From Balneola sp. (GTDB lineage: Bacteria; Bacteroidota; Rhodothermia; Balneolales; Balneolaceae), in the NCBI GenBank assembly GCA_028284195.1, contig JANQSE010000010.1, positions 1-64,000 of the forward strand: DNA of 64,000 nucleotides. Direction: 5' to 3'. Positions 51,687 through 63,600 of this stretch are shown here, piece after piece. Under the pieces are notes generated by a model. That model did not search any database and was not told the origin of the DNA. It worked only from the letters and a program-made list of their open reading frames with translations. Made by a program: the position numbers and the translations under genes. Every line of letters begins with the position of its first letter. Within the stretch, counting starts at the first letter, position 1.

Positions 51687-53726
51687 TTACAGGCTCTTAC
51701 CCGGTTTTAAGAGATTTTGAAGCCGTTCTGCCTCAGTAAAAGGTTTCTCACAAGAAAAATTGGTGCAAACATAAAAAGTTGTTTTACCATCTATTGGTTT
51801 CATTTCTTGTGCAAAGGGAGGATAGGTGCCTTTGTTGTCAGAACTCTTTTTTACTAATGTTACCATAAAAGGCGTAAATGTTGTCTGCATAATTTCAACT
51901 GGTTTTGCAAAAGACTCATCTCCTTCAACGATTACTAATTCTTTAGGGCTGTTATTTAAAAACTGGATAGCTTGCAACCCGTGCGTAATGCTGGAACCGG
52001 ATCGGATGAAATCTGTTGAGAAATACTTGCCAATTTCATCAACATATTGTTCCAGTTTGGTATTGCCTGTTAGTCTGCTCAATCTCAAAAAATTAAGCAT
52101 CGCTACCGAGTTTGAAGATGGGATAGCACCATCATAGATCTGTTTCTGCCGGCCCAAAAGCTTTTCGGAATTATATGTGGTAAAAAAGAAACCACCCTGT
52201 TCTTTATCCCAAAAAAGATCGATTACCTGGCTGCCTAATTTTTCAGCTTCTTGTAGATAACCCGTATCAAAAGTAGCGTCATATAGTTCTAGGGCAGCCC
52301 ACATCAAAAACAAATAATCATCAGCAAATGCATGTATGGATGCTTCGGCTTCTTTAAAACGGTGCATTAACTGGCCGTTAATCAGGCAATTTTCAATTAT
52401 GAACCGGAATGCCTTTTGAGATGAATCAATAAATCTCTGGTTCCCAAAAACAGTTCCGGCTTTTGCCAATGCTGCAATCATTAAAGCATTCCAGTCAGTC
52501 AGGGTTTTATCATCAAGTAGTGGAGATGTTCTGCTAGTTCGCCCTTTAAACAGCTTTTGTCTAATGATGTTGAACTTCTCTTCTTCGGTTTTTGAGAGTT
52601 CTGAGGCGAGATGAGGAATATTCTTTCCGGTAAACTGTTTGGTGGCTTCATCTTTGAAGTTACCTTCTTTATAAAAGTTAAATGTTTTTAGAAAAAATTC
52701 GGATTCTTCTTTCGTCAACAAGTCTTCTATTTCTTTTTGCGACCATACATAAAACTTTCCTTCTTCGCCATCGGTGTCTGCATCCTGCGCAGAGTAAAAA
52801 AATCCGTCCGGATGGGTTAACTCACACTCCACATAATTGGCTATTTCGAAGACAGTTTGTTTGAAAAGCGGGTTTTGAGAAACTTGCCATCCCTCGGTAT
52901 AAGCAAGCATAAGCAGGGCCTGATCGTAAAGCATTTTTTCGAAATGTGGGAGAAGCCATTCTTTATCGGTTGAGTATCGATGAAACCCGTAGCCAATATG
53001 ATCCCACAACCCGCCTAACCTCATTTTTATGAGTGTTTGTTCAACAGCACTTTTAAACCTTTCTTCGCTGGTTAAATGCCATTGGCGGAGCAAAAAACCA
53101 AGATTGTGAGGAGATGGGAATTTGGGCGCAGATCCAAATCCGCCATGTTCTTCATCATACCGTGCAATTAGTTGCTCCGCAGCATAATCAACAGCCTCAG
53201 AGCCGGGAAATATTCCGGATTCAAACTCCAAAGATTTATTAAAACCATCCTGTATGCTTTGTACGGCTTTGATGACTTTTTCTGGTTCATGCTGCCACAT
53301 TCCGGCAATGCCGGGTATTAACTGTCTTAGCCCAATACGTTGAAACCGTGCCTCTTTTGGTATATAAGTGCCTGCAAAAAAAGGTTTTTTTTCTGGAGTC
53401 ATTATGATGGTAAGCGGCCAGCCTCCATGTCCTGTTACCATCTGGCATACGGTCATATAGGTAGAGTCAATATCGGGGCGTTCTTCCCGGTCAACTTTTA
53501 TATTGATGAAAGTATCATTTAGTAATTTAGCTATTTCTTTGTCTTCAAAACTCTCATGTTCCATTACGTGGCACCAATGGCAGGTGGCATATCCTATGGA
53601 AAGAAAAATGGGTTTGTTTAGTTTTTTTGCTTCTTGAAAAGCTTCCTTGCCCCAGGGATACCAATCAACAGGATTATTTTTGTGTTGGAGTAAATATGGG
53701 CTTTTTTCGTGTTGCAGTCGGTTCAA
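51687..53726 (-). CDS. Thioredoxin-fold/DUF255 protein (YyaL/SSP411-like)
   Basis: 679 residues. The N-terminal thioredoxin-like DUF255 domain has [25 protein letters not shown] and the CHWC motif (C49-C52) in [18 protein letters not shown] long (alpha/alpha)6-barrel-like region of the glycosidase/cellobiose-epimerase type follows ([57 protein letters not shown]). No signal peptide, so cytoplasmic. The family is widespread from bacteria to mammals and of uncertain function; a redox role is suggested by CxxC. Single-gene unit between the nuclease gene and the cyclase gene. Confidence 0.9.
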   Translation of the reverse strand: MNRLQHEKSPYLLQHKNNPVDWYPWGKEAFQEAKKLNKPIFLSIGYATCHWCHVMEHESFEDKEIAKLLNDTFINIKVDREERPDIDSTYMTVCQMVTGHGGWPLTIIMTPEKKPFFAGTYIPKEARFQRIGLRQLIPGIAGMWQHEPEKVIKAVQSIQDGFNKSLEFESGIFPGSEAVDYAAEQLIARYDEEHGGFGSAPKFPSPHNLGFLLRQWHLTSEERFKSAVEQTLIKMRLGGLWDHIGYGFHRYSTDKEWLLPHFEKMLYDQALLMLAYTEGWQVSQNPLFKQTVFEIANYVECELTHPDGFFYSAQDADTDGEEGKFYVWSQKEIEDLLTKEESEFFLKTFNFYKEGNFKDEATKQFTGKNIPHLASELSKTEEEKFNIIRQKLFKGRTSRTSPLLDDKTLTDWNALMIAALAKAGTVFGNQRFIDSSQKAFRFIIENCLINGQLMHRFKEAEASIHAFADDYLFLMWAALELYDATFDTGYLQEAEKLGSQVIDLFWDKEQGGFFFTTYNSEKLLGRQKQIYDGAIPSSNSVAMLNFLRLSRLTGNTKLEQYVDEIGKYFSTDFIRSGSSITHGLQAIQFLNNSPKELVIVEGDESFAKPVEIMQTTFTPFMVTLVKKSSDNKGTYPPFAQEMKPIDGKTTFYVCTNFSCEKPFTEAERLQNLLKPGKSL

Positions 53727-53793
53727 ATCAGAGTGTAAGGAATAGATTTTTATTAAAGGTAAGCAAGGCAGTGGTCAATTATACAAAAACGGG

Positions 53794-55656
53794 CTAAATA
53801 ACCAGTCTCAAAGAGGTGCGCTCCATTCTAATCTGTTTCACTTTAAAAACTTCTTTATCAAAACCCTTTAATTCTTTTTCTCCTGTTTTGATGATTAAAG
53901 TTTTTCGGTTATTTGAAAGATAAAGGTCTGTATCTCCAAAATTATAGAATGCCTCCGAAACCACTATTTCTTTTTCCTGGGCAATGTCTACAAGGCGGGA
54001 TGCGATGTTAACTGTTGTTCCAAAATAGTCAATACGGTCATTTAGATTTACGGCAGTACAATCTCCCAAATGGATGCCTGCTTTCAGTTTAAAAGAATCT
54101 CCCATCGCTGTTGAAGATGAAAATATTTGTTGGATACGTTCTACAGCTTTTAATGCTGATACTGGTTCTTTGAATACGGCCATTACAGAATCTCCTATGG
54201 TCTTTACGATTCCACCGCGTTCTTCTGCAACAATTTGTTGTATGATTTTGAAATGGCTCATCAACTGGCCAATGGCAAACTCATCACCTTCCTGTAAATA
54301 CAGATTAGTAGAATTCATAAGGTCGGTAAACAGAACAGTTAGGTTGCTCGCTTCTACTTTTTTGCCATCTCTTAATGTTTCTTGTGCAAAGAGAGTTCTA
54401 AAATCGTGTGATGAAGTAACCTCTGTTGCATAAATAGCTTCTTCGCGCCAATTCTCTTTTTCCAGATAACACACCAGTTCTTTTCCAGATTTGTTTGCTA
54501 TGGTAAGGTTAGGCATGGTTGATATGGTTGCTTCTTGGCCATCAAAATCATCGTTTGTAATAAAAATGGTAGTGGTATCATCAGCAGTATTTCGTACGTG
54601 TAGCCGCAAATACCCTTGGTTTTCGGTAGTTTTAAAAAGATAGGTACCTTCTTCTAGTTTAACATTGAGATATTTTTTCTGGTTTGGTTTTATATAATGT
54701 TGAGTTACCCTCTGTGGGGTGTTTTGAGGGCCTCCAAAGCAGTAAGAGCTGTACGAAATTTTACGAATTAAAGGGTTTGGACTAAAAACCAAATGCAGGT
54801 TTTCATTAAAATCTATAGAATAACTACAGTCACATTCTTCGCAATGTAAATCTGAATGTATGTCGCGCATTCTTCTAAAAACTTTATGGGTACTTTTACA
54901 GCTTGGGCAGAAAACATCCCATCTAAAGTCCAGTAATCCTAGTTTTGCCGCATTCAAAAAAACATTTAATACCGAGTATTTTTTTTCGCCCCAGTATTCT
55001 GCCAGGCGGTACGGATGTATGGTTTTTAGTTCTTCATCAGCAGCATGGAGTAAGTATTTTTTTAAATGACGAATAATGCGCTGCCGGCGGGTGTATTCAA
55101 GAAGTTTTTTCTCTATTTCTTTAATTTTTTTGTTTGCTCCTTTCATTAATGTGGCTTTTGGGGCATGCTCGTAATGAAGTGTATTGGTAGAGGCAGCCCG
55201 GTCACAGTCGAATACAAATCTGGCAAATTTTCTTTTTATAACATGCTCTATGTATTTGTTGACAAAATATTTGAGAAATCTATAATTAGTTGAAACAGTA
55301 AGGTTGGTAATTAACCGGGTTTCTTTTTCATCAGGAATCAGGTTAACAGAAATGGTAAGCTGTTTAAGTACTCCAATTTTATAAAATCTGGATGTTCCAA
55401 ATCGGTATGGTTTTTCCCAATAGTAGGGTTCTTCTATCCAGGCCTGGTTACCACTTAGTTTGGTAGATGCCAGTTCCAAAAACCCTTTCACATTATTTCT
55501 TGAGAATGCCTCTTTGGTTATAGAAAATTGGCCTGCATGTTTATAAAGTTTATTTGTATCAGAAATAAACGGCCACAGTTTTTCCGGTTTTGCCATTAAG
55601 CTGAACCGCCACTTAAAATTGTAACTATTATCTGACTGCATATTTTTTATTCTCAT
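53794..55656 (-). CDS. Class III adenylate cyclase with SRPBCC-like, DUF5939 and zinc-ribbon regions
   Basis: 620 residues. The N-terminus (about 10-165) looks like an SRPBCC/START-type ligand-binding fold (KWRFSLMAKPEKLWPFISDTNKLYKHAG). The middle (about 190-420) matches the DUF5939 type, with a zinc ribbon C250-P-S-C253 and C272-E-E-C275. The C-terminal cyclase domain (about 435-600) has metal Asp445 (LFTDLMNST) and Asp489 (GDSVMAVF) and a substrate-specifying Lys485 (GGIVKTIGD), favouring ATP over GTP. No transmembrane segment. It would make cAMP in response to a ligand bound by the N-terminal region; this is inferred. Divergent from ndk. Confidence 0.88.
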   Translation of the reverse strand: MRIKNMQSDNSYNFKWRFSLMAKPEKLWPFISDTNKLYKHAGQFSITKEAFSRNNVKGFLELASTKLSGNQAWIEEPYYWEKPYRFGTSRFYKIGVLKQLTISVNLIPDEKETRLITNLTVSTNYRFLKYFVNKYIEHVIKRKFARFVFDCDRAASTNTLHYEHAPKATLMKGANKKIKEIEKKLLEYTRRQRIIRHLKKYLLHAADEELKTIHPYRLAEYWGEKKYSVLNVFLNAAKLGLLDFRWDVFCPSCKSTHKVFRRMRDIHSDLHCEECDCSYSIDFNENLHLVFSPNPLIRKISYSSYCFGGPQNTPQRVTQHYIKPNQKKYLNVKLEEGTYLFKTTENQGYLRLHVRNTADDTTTIFITNDDFDGQEATISTMPNLTIANKSGKELVCYLEKENWREEAIYATEVTSSHDFRTLFAQETLRDGKKVEASNLTVLFTDLMNSTNLYLQEGDEFAIGQLMSHFKIIQQIVAEERGGIVKTIGDSVMAVFKEPVSALKAVERIQQIFSSSTAMGDSFKLKAGIHLGDCTAVNLNDRIDYFGTTVNIASRLVDIAQEKEIVVSEAFYNFGDTDLYLSNNRKTLIIKTGEKELKGFDKEVFKVKQIRMERTSLRLVI

Positions 55657-55764
55657 AGAGCGTCAAAGGTTCGATAATTAATGTGTGAAATTGTATCTTC
55701 AAACACCAATTTGAAGAGAGTATCTCAAGCAGGTTGTTACAAAAAAAATCAAAAAAAACGAAAG

Positions 55765-56199
55765 ATGGCTGTAGAAACTACATTGACTATTCTAAAACCC
55801 GATTGTGTTCGTAAGGGGCTTATCGGTGAAGTAACAAAAAGAATTCAGGAAGCAGGTTTTAAAATTCTTGCAATGAAAATGACAAGATTAACAATGAGTA
55901 CAGCAGGGGGATTCTATGCTGTTCATAAAGAGCGTCCATTTTATGGAGAACTTTGCGAGTTTATGAGCAGTGGTGCTTGTGTTCCAATGATCCTTGAAAA
56001 AGAAAATGCGGTTGCCGATTTCAGAACCTTGATAGGTGCTACCAATCCAGGTGAAGCTGAACAAGGAACTATTCGGGCTGATTTTGCCGATAGCGTCGGT
56101 GAGAATATTATTCACGGTTCCGATTCGGTGGAAAATGGAAAAATTGAAGCTGCTTATTTTTTTGCTCAATCAGATGTTGTGGCAAATAGTTCTGATTAA
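55765..56199 (+). CDS. ndk: Nucleoside diphosphate kinase
   Basis: Transfers gamma-phosphate between nucleoside triphosphates through phosphohistidine. 144 residues from ATG 55765 ([19 protein letters not shown]); an upstream ATG at 55681 adds 28 non-homologous residues including poly-Lys. The active-site His117 is in NIIHGSDS; also [17 protein letters not shown] and [18 protein letters not shown]. Terminator follows. Confidence 0.96.
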   Translation: MAVETTLTILKPDCVRKGLIGEVTKRIQEAGFKILAMKMTRLTMSTAGGFYAVHKERPFYGELCEFMSSGACVPMILEKENAVADFRTLIGATNPGEAEQGTIRADFADSVGENIIHGSDSVENGKIEAAYFFAQSDVVANSSD

Positions 56200-56210
56200 C
56201 TGGTTTATAA

Positions 56211-56242
56211 AAAAGGGTTCATCAAGTTATGATGGCCCTTTT
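56211..56242 (+). terminator. Terminator of ndk (overlaps end of convergent rlmB)
   Basis: AAAAGGGTTCATCA (56211-56224) and TGATGGCCCTTTT (56230-56242) form a stem with one bulge and a small AGTTA loop, followed by ATTTG. A/T-rich on both sides, so it can serve both strands. Confidence 0.65.
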
Positions 56243-56993
56243 ATTTGAGTTCGTTCTTTCTTCTCATCCATTCATAACAAACCAACCCGGCTGATACAGA
56301 AGCATTTAAAGACTCAACCTGGTTTTGCATAGGAATTCGGATCGATTTTGTGCTTTTTTGGATTATTTTTTGATCCAATCCATTGCCTTCGTTTCCAATT
56401 AAAAAAGCAGTTGGTGTGCTCATATCCACTTCCCATAAATCAGATGCAGCATTACCATGCAGAGCAACAATTTCAAAACCTGTATTCCTCAGATCTTTGA
56501 TTCCCTGGTTAACATCATGAACTCTGATAATGGGTATTCTCCCTGCAGTACCGGCAGACGTTTTAAATACAGCAGCATTAACAGGAGCTTGTTTTTGTGT
56601 TGGAACTATAACAGCCGACATACCAGCAGCACTCGCAGTTCTTAATATTGCCCCAAAATTGTATGGGTCTTCTATACCGTCTAAAAGTAAAACTGCGGGA
56701 GCCGAAGAAATGTCTATATTTTGGATCCACTCAAAATAATCGGTGTATTTTATTTTGCTTAGTAATGCAACAATACCTTGATCGTTTACTCTTCCTACTA
56801 GGCGTTGAATTTTCTGTTGAGGGACTTTAGAAACCGGAATGGAATGTTTTGTAGCCATTTTTTGCAGCTCCTCAACAGTATTTAATTGTAGATTATTTCG
56901 TAGAAATATTTTTTCGACTTCACTGGGTCGATGAGATAAGGCTTCTACAATAGGATTTCGGCCATAAATAAAAATATTATCTGATCTGCTCAT
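56241..56993 (-). CDS. rlmB: 23S rRNA (guanosine-2'-O-)-methyltransferase, RlmB-type SPOUT enzyme
   Basis: 250-residue TrmH-family methyltransferase. N-terminal substrate-binding domain (IYGRNPIVEALSHRPSEVEKIFL), then the SPOUT knot with motif 1 DGIEDPYNFGAILRTA (N and R), motif 2 IGNEGNGLDQ and motif 3 ESLNASVSAGLVCYEW. The best match is RlmB (2'-O-methylation of G2251), using S-adenosylmethionine; TrmH proper is shorter at the N-terminus. Confidence 0.92.
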   Translation of the reverse strand: MSRSDNIFIYGRNPIVEALSHRPSEVEKIFLRNNLQLNTVEELQKMATKHSIPVSKVPQQKIQRLVGRVNDQGIVALLSKIKYTDYFEWIQNIDISSAPAVLLLDGIEDPYNFGAILRTASAAGMSAVIVPTQKQAPVNAAVFKTSAGTAGRIPIIRVHDVNQGIKDLRNTGFEIVALHGNAASDLWEVDMSTPTAFLIGNEGNGLDQKIIQKSTKSIRIPMQNQVESLNASVSAGLVCYEWMRRKNELK

Positions 56994-57063
56994 TGTTATT
57001 TTATTGTTAATTGCATTTTATTATTATAGAGGCAGAGTGGGTTAGCTATTAGAAGGTAAGGAC

Positions 57064-57417
57064 ATGAATGAGCAAGAAAAAGAAAAGGATTATTCCTTTG
57101 AAGGATTAAATGTATTCTCTCAAAAAAAGAGTTTCCGGCACAAAAATACAGTTCCAGGATCAGAGATAGAATTAGGTAGTGTAAACGGCATTTATTTAAT
57201 GGCGGCATTACTACAGGTTTTTTTAGGAACTGTGGTTACGACCCTATCAATTCTGAAATTGATACAGCCAGGCTGGTTAGCTGGTATACTTATGACACTG
57301 GGCAGTATATCAACCATTTTTGGCTTGTTTTTTTTCTATTCAGTTTTTTCAAAGGGAAGTAATTTTGATTCGTTGATCAACAAGGCGATTAAGCGTGTGA
57401 TTACTTTTCAAAACTAG
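57064..57417 (+). CDS. Small two-helix membrane protein of unknown function
   Basis: 117 residues: a charged N-terminus (NEQEKEKDYSFEGLNVFSQKK), two transmembrane segments (IYLMAALLQVFLGTVVTTLSIL and WLAGILMTLGSISTIFGLFFFYSVF) and a basic tail. No domain is recognised. Divergent from rlmB, upstream of the glycerophosphodiesterase gene. Confidence 0.65.
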   Translation: MNEQEKEKDYSFEGLNVFSQKKSFRHKNTVPGSEIELGSVNGIYLMAALLQVFLGTVVTTLSILKLIQPGWLAGILMTLGSISTIFGLFFFYSVFSKGSNFDSLINKAIKRVITFQN

Positions 57418-57527
57418 AAATTAATTGGTGCAATAAATGCAATAACTTCTTAGTTTTGTGTTAGTAATATAAAACAGCAAGGACTTAATACAGCATATCC
57501 TAAGAGTCCGTATAAATACTTGTGGTA

Positions 57528-58421
57528 ATGAAGGGACTAAAGAGAATTTTAATTACGAACATATTACTTTTGCTATGTGCTACAATCACAATAGCACAAC
57601 AACCTGTTTCTGACTTTAAAATCAAAACATCAGAATCATCTTTTATGGATTTTAAGCAAAAGGAATTTTTGGTTATTGCACACAGAGGTGCGAGTGCATA
57701 CTACCCGGAAAATACAATGGCTGCTTTCAAAGCCGCTGTTGAGATGAAGGCGGATATGATAGAACTTGATGTAATGATGTCGAAAGATAACATACCCGTT
57801 GTATTTCATGATGATGTGCTCGAATACAAAACAAATGGAAAAGGGTCTGTCGCAGATTACACTTTATCAGAATTAAAGGAGCTAGATGCAGGTTCTTGGT
57901 TCGATGAAAAATTTAAAGAGGAAAGAATTCCTACTTTACGCGAAGTATTAGACTATGCTAGAAATAAGATTCCGGTTAATATCGAGATAAAAACAGAAGC
58001 TGTTACAGAAAATAAAGAGGGTGGCATTGTTGAACGGGTACTCAAATTAATTGATGAACTTGGTATGGCAGACCAGGTTATAGTATCTAGTTTTGATTAT
58101 CGCGTTATTGAACGGCTGAAGGCTGCTGAAAGTAAAATAATGATTGCTATGCTTTACGAGCGACAACAGTCTTATGGAAGAAATCCTGTAACATTAGTTA
58201 AAGAATACAAAGCTGATGCTTTTAATTTCAGTTCTAATGAGCTGGCAGGAAACTGGATTGCACAACTTAATGATGCCAAAATTCCTTTCTTTATATATAC
58301 CATAAATAAAGAAGACCTAATGGAATCCGTTATTAGATCAGGAGCCAGAGGAATTTTTACCGATAAGCCTGATGTACTTTATAGGATAGCTGACGAAGTT
58401 CTTCGAAAAAAATGGAGATAA
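57528..58421 (+). CDS. Glycerophosphodiester phosphodiesterase, secreted
   Basis: 297 residues from ATG 57528 (an in-frame GTG lies two codons upstream). Signal peptide LLLLCATITIAQ. Hydrolyses glycerophosphodiesters to glycerol-3-phosphate in the periplasm. The GDPD site is complete: IAHRGASAYYPENT (His52, Arg53, Glu61), ELDVMMSKDNIPVVFHDD (Glu79, Asp81, His94), VNIEIKTEA and the C-terminal GARGIFTDKPDVL. A weak promoter candidate (TAGTTTTG at 57451-57458) precedes it. Confidence 0.93.
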   Translation: MKGLKRILITNILLLLCATITIAQQPVSDFKIKTSESSFMDFKQKEFLVIAHRGASAYYPENTMAAFKAAVEMKADMIELDVMMSKDNIPVVFHDDVLEYKTNGKGSVADYTLSELKELDAGSWFDEKFKEERIPTLREVLDYARNKIPVNIEIKTEAVTENKEGGIVERVLKLIDELGMADQVIVSSFDYRVIERLKAAESKIMIAMLYERQQSYGRNPVTLVKEYKADAFNFSSNELAGNWIAQLNDAKIPFFIYTINKEDLMESVIRSGARGIFTDKPDVLYRIADEVLRKKWR

Positions 58422-58445
58422 TTCCCAAATAGCTTTAAAGTTTCA

Positions 58446-60162
<1,717 letters not shown>

Positions 60163-60163
60163 T

Positions 60164-60622
60164 TTGTTTACCTGTCAGGGAAAGCTGAGAATTCGCTCTT
60201 GTGGTGTACTTGTAGAGAATGAGGCTGTTCTTTTAGTCCAGCTTCGATCTCCTATTTCCAATCAGCTTATCTGGATGCCGCCGGGTGGTGGTGTGCGATT
60301 GGGTGAAACCATCCAAGAGGCATTGAAAAGAGAGTTCGAAGAAGAAACCGGACTGGAAATTGAGGTAGATCATTTAGTTTACATTAATGAATTGGTTGAG
60401 AGTAGAATACAAGCCATTGAGTTTTATTTTAGAGTTACCAAAATTAGCGGAAAGTTGCGGCTCGGGAGTGATCCTGAATACAATGATGATGATCAGATAT
60501 TAAAAGAAATAATGTTTATTCCGATAGCCGAATTGCCGGGTCATCGTATAGTTCCGGAGTATTTTAAAAAAGATTTCTGGGATAATGGCAATGCAGCCAG
60601 ATTGAACTCAAACTTTTTGTAA
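60164..60622 (+). CDS. Nudix hydrolase, TTG start coupled to pyrG
   Basis: 152 residues. The Nudix box G-x5-E-x7-REUxEExGU is complete in GGVRLGETIQEALKREFEEETGLEI (about 41-66). Hydrolyses a nucleoside-diphosphate-linked substrate, perhaps a damaged NTP; identity unknown. The start TTG at 60164 lies one base after the pyrG stop. No ATG or GTG gives a complete fold, so re-initiation by the terminating ribosome is likely. Confidence 0.85.
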   Translation: MFTCQGKLRIRSCGVLVENEAVLLVQLRSPISNQLIWMPPGGGVRLGETIQEALKREFEEETGLEIEVDHLVYINELVESRIQAIEFYFRVTKISGKLRLGSDPEYNDDDQILKEIMFIPIAELPGHRIVPEYFKKDFWDNGNAARLNSNFL

Positions 60623-60661
60623 AAAGCCTTTACACAATTACGCATTGTAAGGGCTTTCTTT
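60623..60661 (+). terminator. Intrinsic terminator of pyrG-nudix
   Basis: A perfect 12-bp stem: AAAGCCTTTACA (60623-60634) with TGTAAGGGCTTT (60646-60657), including one G:T pair, loop of 11 nt, followed by CTTTAT. Confidence 0.8.
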
Positions 60662-60702
60662 ATATTGGTTTTTCTATATCACATCAAAGAATAACTAACA
60701 CT

Positions 60703-62358
60703 ATGAAATCTCTGAAGTACCTTTTTTTGATTATTGCGATTGCCATTTCTTGTACGCAACCCTCTAAAACCACCGTAATAAATAATGTATCAGGTTATTC
60801 CATAGTTGGGGACAAGCTGATACAATTTTCTGCAGTAGCAATAGCCAATGGAAAATTTCTTGAAACAGGTGGGGCAGAACTTTTAGACTCCTACCCCAAT
60901 GCAAAAGTAATTGATGGAAATGGCAGAACGATGCTGCCAGGATTAATTGATGCTCATGGCCATGTGATGGGGCTGGGATTTCAGCAATTGAATGTGGATT
61001 TGATGGGCATTAATTCGTTAGAAGCCACACTGGATACTTTGAAAAGCTATGCAGAAGCAAATCCTGATTTGGAATGGATACAGGGTAGAGGATGGAACCA
61101 AACACTTTGGCCGGAAAACAGATTTCCAATAGCAAAGGATATAGACAAAGTAATTTCAGATAGGCCGGTGTGGTTAAGCAGGGTTGATGGACATGCCGGA
61201 TGGGGGAATACTATGGCAATGCAAATAGCGGGAATTAGCCAGGATACCCCGGATCCTCAAGGTGGAAAAATCATTAGAGATTCTAAGGGAAATGCCACTG
61301 GAGTGTTTATAGATGCGGCTGAAGGATACATTCAATCTAAAGTTCCGGCCCCAACCAAAAAGGAACAAGAATTAGCATTGGAAAAAGCCTTTGAACAAAT
61401 GGCCAAAATGGGAATTACCTCCGTTCATGATGCAGGTGTTGGTATCTCAGCCTGGAATCTCTACAAAAAATTTGCGGATGCAAGGAAAGCAAAAACCCGC
61501 ATTTATGGAATGATAAGTGGCGCAGGTGAAACATTTGATGCGTTATCAGAAAGTGGCCCGATAGAATCTTATGCAGATGATATGCTGGCACTTCGAAGTG
61601 TGAAACTATATTCGGATGGTGCACTTGGGAGCCGGGGAGCTGCGATGATTGAACCATATTCAGATGATCCGGGAAATACAGGATTGTTGTTTGTAGAGCA
61701 GGAAGAAATGGATGCTATGGTTTCTAAAGTAATTGGTAAAGGATATCAGGCAAATGTCCATGCCATTGGAGATAAAGGCAATAGGCAGGTACTAAATGCG
61801 ATTGAAAAAGCCCAGGACGAACATAACGAACGAGCACTAAGAAACAGAGTTGAGCACGCTCAGATTGTGTCTTTAGAAGACATCCCAAGATTTAAAGAAT
61901 TAGATGTAATTGCTTCTATGCAGCCTACACATGCCACCAGCGACAAGAATATGGCAGAAGACCGGGTTGGCCCGCAAAGAATAAAAGGAGGATATGCCTG
62001 GAAAACTTTTCTTAAGCAAGGTACTGTAGTTGCAGCAGGCTCGGATTTTCCCGTAGAGCACTCAAATCCTTTTTTTGGATTGTATTCGGCAGTAACCAGA
62101 ATGGGGCATGATGGAGAACCCGAGGGCGGTTGGTACCCAAATGAAGCTATGACTCGGGAAGAAGCATTAAGAGCATTTACGCTGGATGCGGCATACGCCG
62201 CTCATCAGGAAAATATTTTGGGAAGTATAGAACAGGGAAAGTGGGCAGATTTTATTTTAATTGACAGAGATTACTTTGAAGTAGCTGGCGGCGAGATATG
62301 GAAACTTACAGTTTTGGAAACCTGGGTTGCCGGTAAAAAAGTTTTTAGCAAAGATTAG
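60703..62358 (+). CDS. YtcJ-like metal-dependent amidohydrolase, lipoprotein
   Basis: 551 residues with lipoprotein signal (IAIAISC, lipidated Cys17). Amidohydrolase family 3 scaffold: composite strand region (GYSIVGDKLIQFSAVAIANGK), HxH in LPGLIDAHGHVMG (H85, H87), WIQGRGWNQTLWPENRFP, DGHAGWGNTMAM, VHAIGDKGNRQVLNAIE (His ligand), RVEHAQIV, AAGSDFPVEHSNPFFGLY (Asp) and the tail GKWADFILIDRDYF. This is a different subfamily from the three amidohydrolases at 43-47 kb. Envelope location suggests action on an imported organic substrate such as a cyclic amide or lactam. Confidence 0.9.
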   Translation: MKSLKYLFLIIAIAISCTQPSKTTVINNVSGYSIVGDKLIQFSAVAIANGKFLETGGAELLDSYPNAKVIDGNGRTMLPGLIDAHGHVMGLGFQQLNVDLMGINSLEATLDTLKSYAEANPDLEWIQGRGWNQTLWPENRFPIAKDIDKVISDRPVWLSRVDGHAGWGNTMAMQIAGISQDTPDPQGGKIIRDSKGNATGVFIDAAEGYIQSKVPAPTKKEQELALEKAFEQMAKMGITSVHDAGVGISAWNLYKKFADARKAKTRIYGMISGAGETFDALSESGPIESYADDMLALRSVKLYSDGALGSRGAAMIEPYSDDPGNTGLLFVEQEEMDAMVSKVIGKGYQANVHAIGDKGNRQVLNAIEKAQDEHNERALRNRVEHAQIVSLEDIPRFKELDVIASMQPTHATSDKNMAEDRVGPQRIKGGYAWKTFLKQGTVVAAGSDFPVEHSNPFFGLYSAVTRMGHDGEPEGGWYPNEAMTREEALRAFTLDAAYAAHQENILGSIEQGKWADFILIDRDYFEVAGGEIWKLTVLETWVAGKKVFSKD

Positions 62359-62384
62359 ATCAGTATTGCTTGTTTGTTTTATTT

Positions 62385-62410
62385 AAGCTCTCAATTTGAG
62401 GGCTTTTTTT
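62385..62410 (+). terminator. Terminator after the YtcJ-like gene
   Basis: AAGCTCTC (62385-62392) and GAGGGCTT (62398-62405) form a stem with one G:T pair, loop AATTT, followed by a T run to 62410. Confidence 0.8.
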
Positions 62411-62469
62411 ATTTGTGCTTAGTAGAAAGTTGATATACATTGAATATGTATAAAATATGTGTATTTAAT

Positions 62470-63531
62470 ATGAAACAAGTTCACCAAAAAATAAAAGGAA
62501 GAGGCTCTTCCGATAATCCCGTAAATCGTTTTGAGGGAAACTATATCGATTACGACCTTGATGAAGAGACAGGAGAAAAATCGAACCCAAATACAAAACT
62601 GTATGCAGATCATGCAAAAGAGATCATCTCATATAACAAAAGTCCGGATATACCATTTAATGCCGGGTTAAATGTGTACCGGGGATGCGAGCATGGCTGC
62701 ATTTATTGTTACGCCCGGCCCTTTCATGAGTATTTGGGGTTTTCAGCCGGTTTAGATTTTGAAACCAAAATAATGGTAAAGTATGAAGCTCCAAAGCTGC
62801 TTAGAAAAACGCTACAATCCCAAAAGTGGAAACCTCAAATAATAGCAATGAGTGCAATTACTGATTGTTATCAACCCATAGAAAAGAGATTGATGATAAC
62901 AAGAAAATGCCTGGAAGTGTTGGCCGAGTTTAGAAATCCTGTGGGCATAATTACCAAAAACCATTTAATAACCCGGGATGTTGATTTGCTCAAAGAACTG
63001 AATGAATACAGCTGTGTGAGTACAACAATTTCGGTAACATCTCTGGATAATAAAATAACAGAAGTAATGGAGCCCCGAACCTCCAGGCCATACCGCAGAT
63101 TAAAGGCCATTGAAAAATTAGCAAAAGCAGGAATTCCGGTTGGAGTTAATGTTGCTCCTGTTATTCCCGGATTAACCGATCATGAATGTGTTGATATATT
63201 AAAATCTGCTGCTGATGCAGGCGCAACGCGGGCAAACTTTATTGTAGTTCGTTTACCATTTAAAGTATCTGATTTGTTTGAAGATTGGCTGGAGCAGAAT
63301 TTCCCAGAACGTAAGGAAAAAGTGTTGAATAAGATCAAAGATATGAGAGGTGGAAAGTTATACGATGCAAAGTTTGGCAAGAGAATGAAGGGGCAGGGAA
63401 ATTTTGCAACTCAGATCAAGGATTTATTTGCAGTACATACCAAGCGGTTGGGGCTTAATAAACCAGCACGAAAACTAACAACAAAGCATTTTGAAAGGTG
63501 TTCAGGGGATCAATTGCAATTATTTACATAA
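62470..63531 (+). CDS. Radical SAM protein, PA0069/SplB-like family
   Basis: 353 residues from ATG 62470 (MKQVHQKIKGRGSSDNPVNRFE); two starts 8 and 10 codons upstream exist but add no homologous-looking residues. The [4Fe-4S] motif is C73-x3-C77-x2-C80 (RGCEHGCIYCYAR). The family-specific start KGRGS-x-NP-x-NRFE and segments IAMSAITDCYQPIEKRL and VGIITKNHLITRDVDLL place it in the PA0069 group, distantly related to spore photoproduct lyase. Function is unproven; the operon is single-gene. Confidence 0.9.
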   Translation: MKQVHQKIKGRGSSDNPVNRFEGNYIDYDLDEETGEKSNPNTKLYADHAKEIISYNKSPDIPFNAGLNVYRGCEHGCIYCYARPFHEYLGFSAGLDFETKIMVKYEAPKLLRKTLQSQKWKPQIIAMSAITDCYQPIEKRLMITRKCLEVLAEFRNPVGIITKNHLITRDVDLLKELNEYSCVSTTISVTSLDNKITEVMEPRTSRPYRRLKAIEKLAKAGIPVGVNVAPVIPGLTDHECVDILKSAADAGATRANFIVVRLPFKVSDLFEDWLEQNFPERKEKVLNKIKDMRGGKLYDAKFGKRMKGQGNFATQIKDLFAVHTKRLGLNKPARKLTTKHFERCSGDQLQLFT

Positions 63532-63600
63532 TCTTAATAAAAATCAGTAACTAATTAGAAACTATATCAGATTTGAATCGTCTAAATCACCAGTAGCTTT

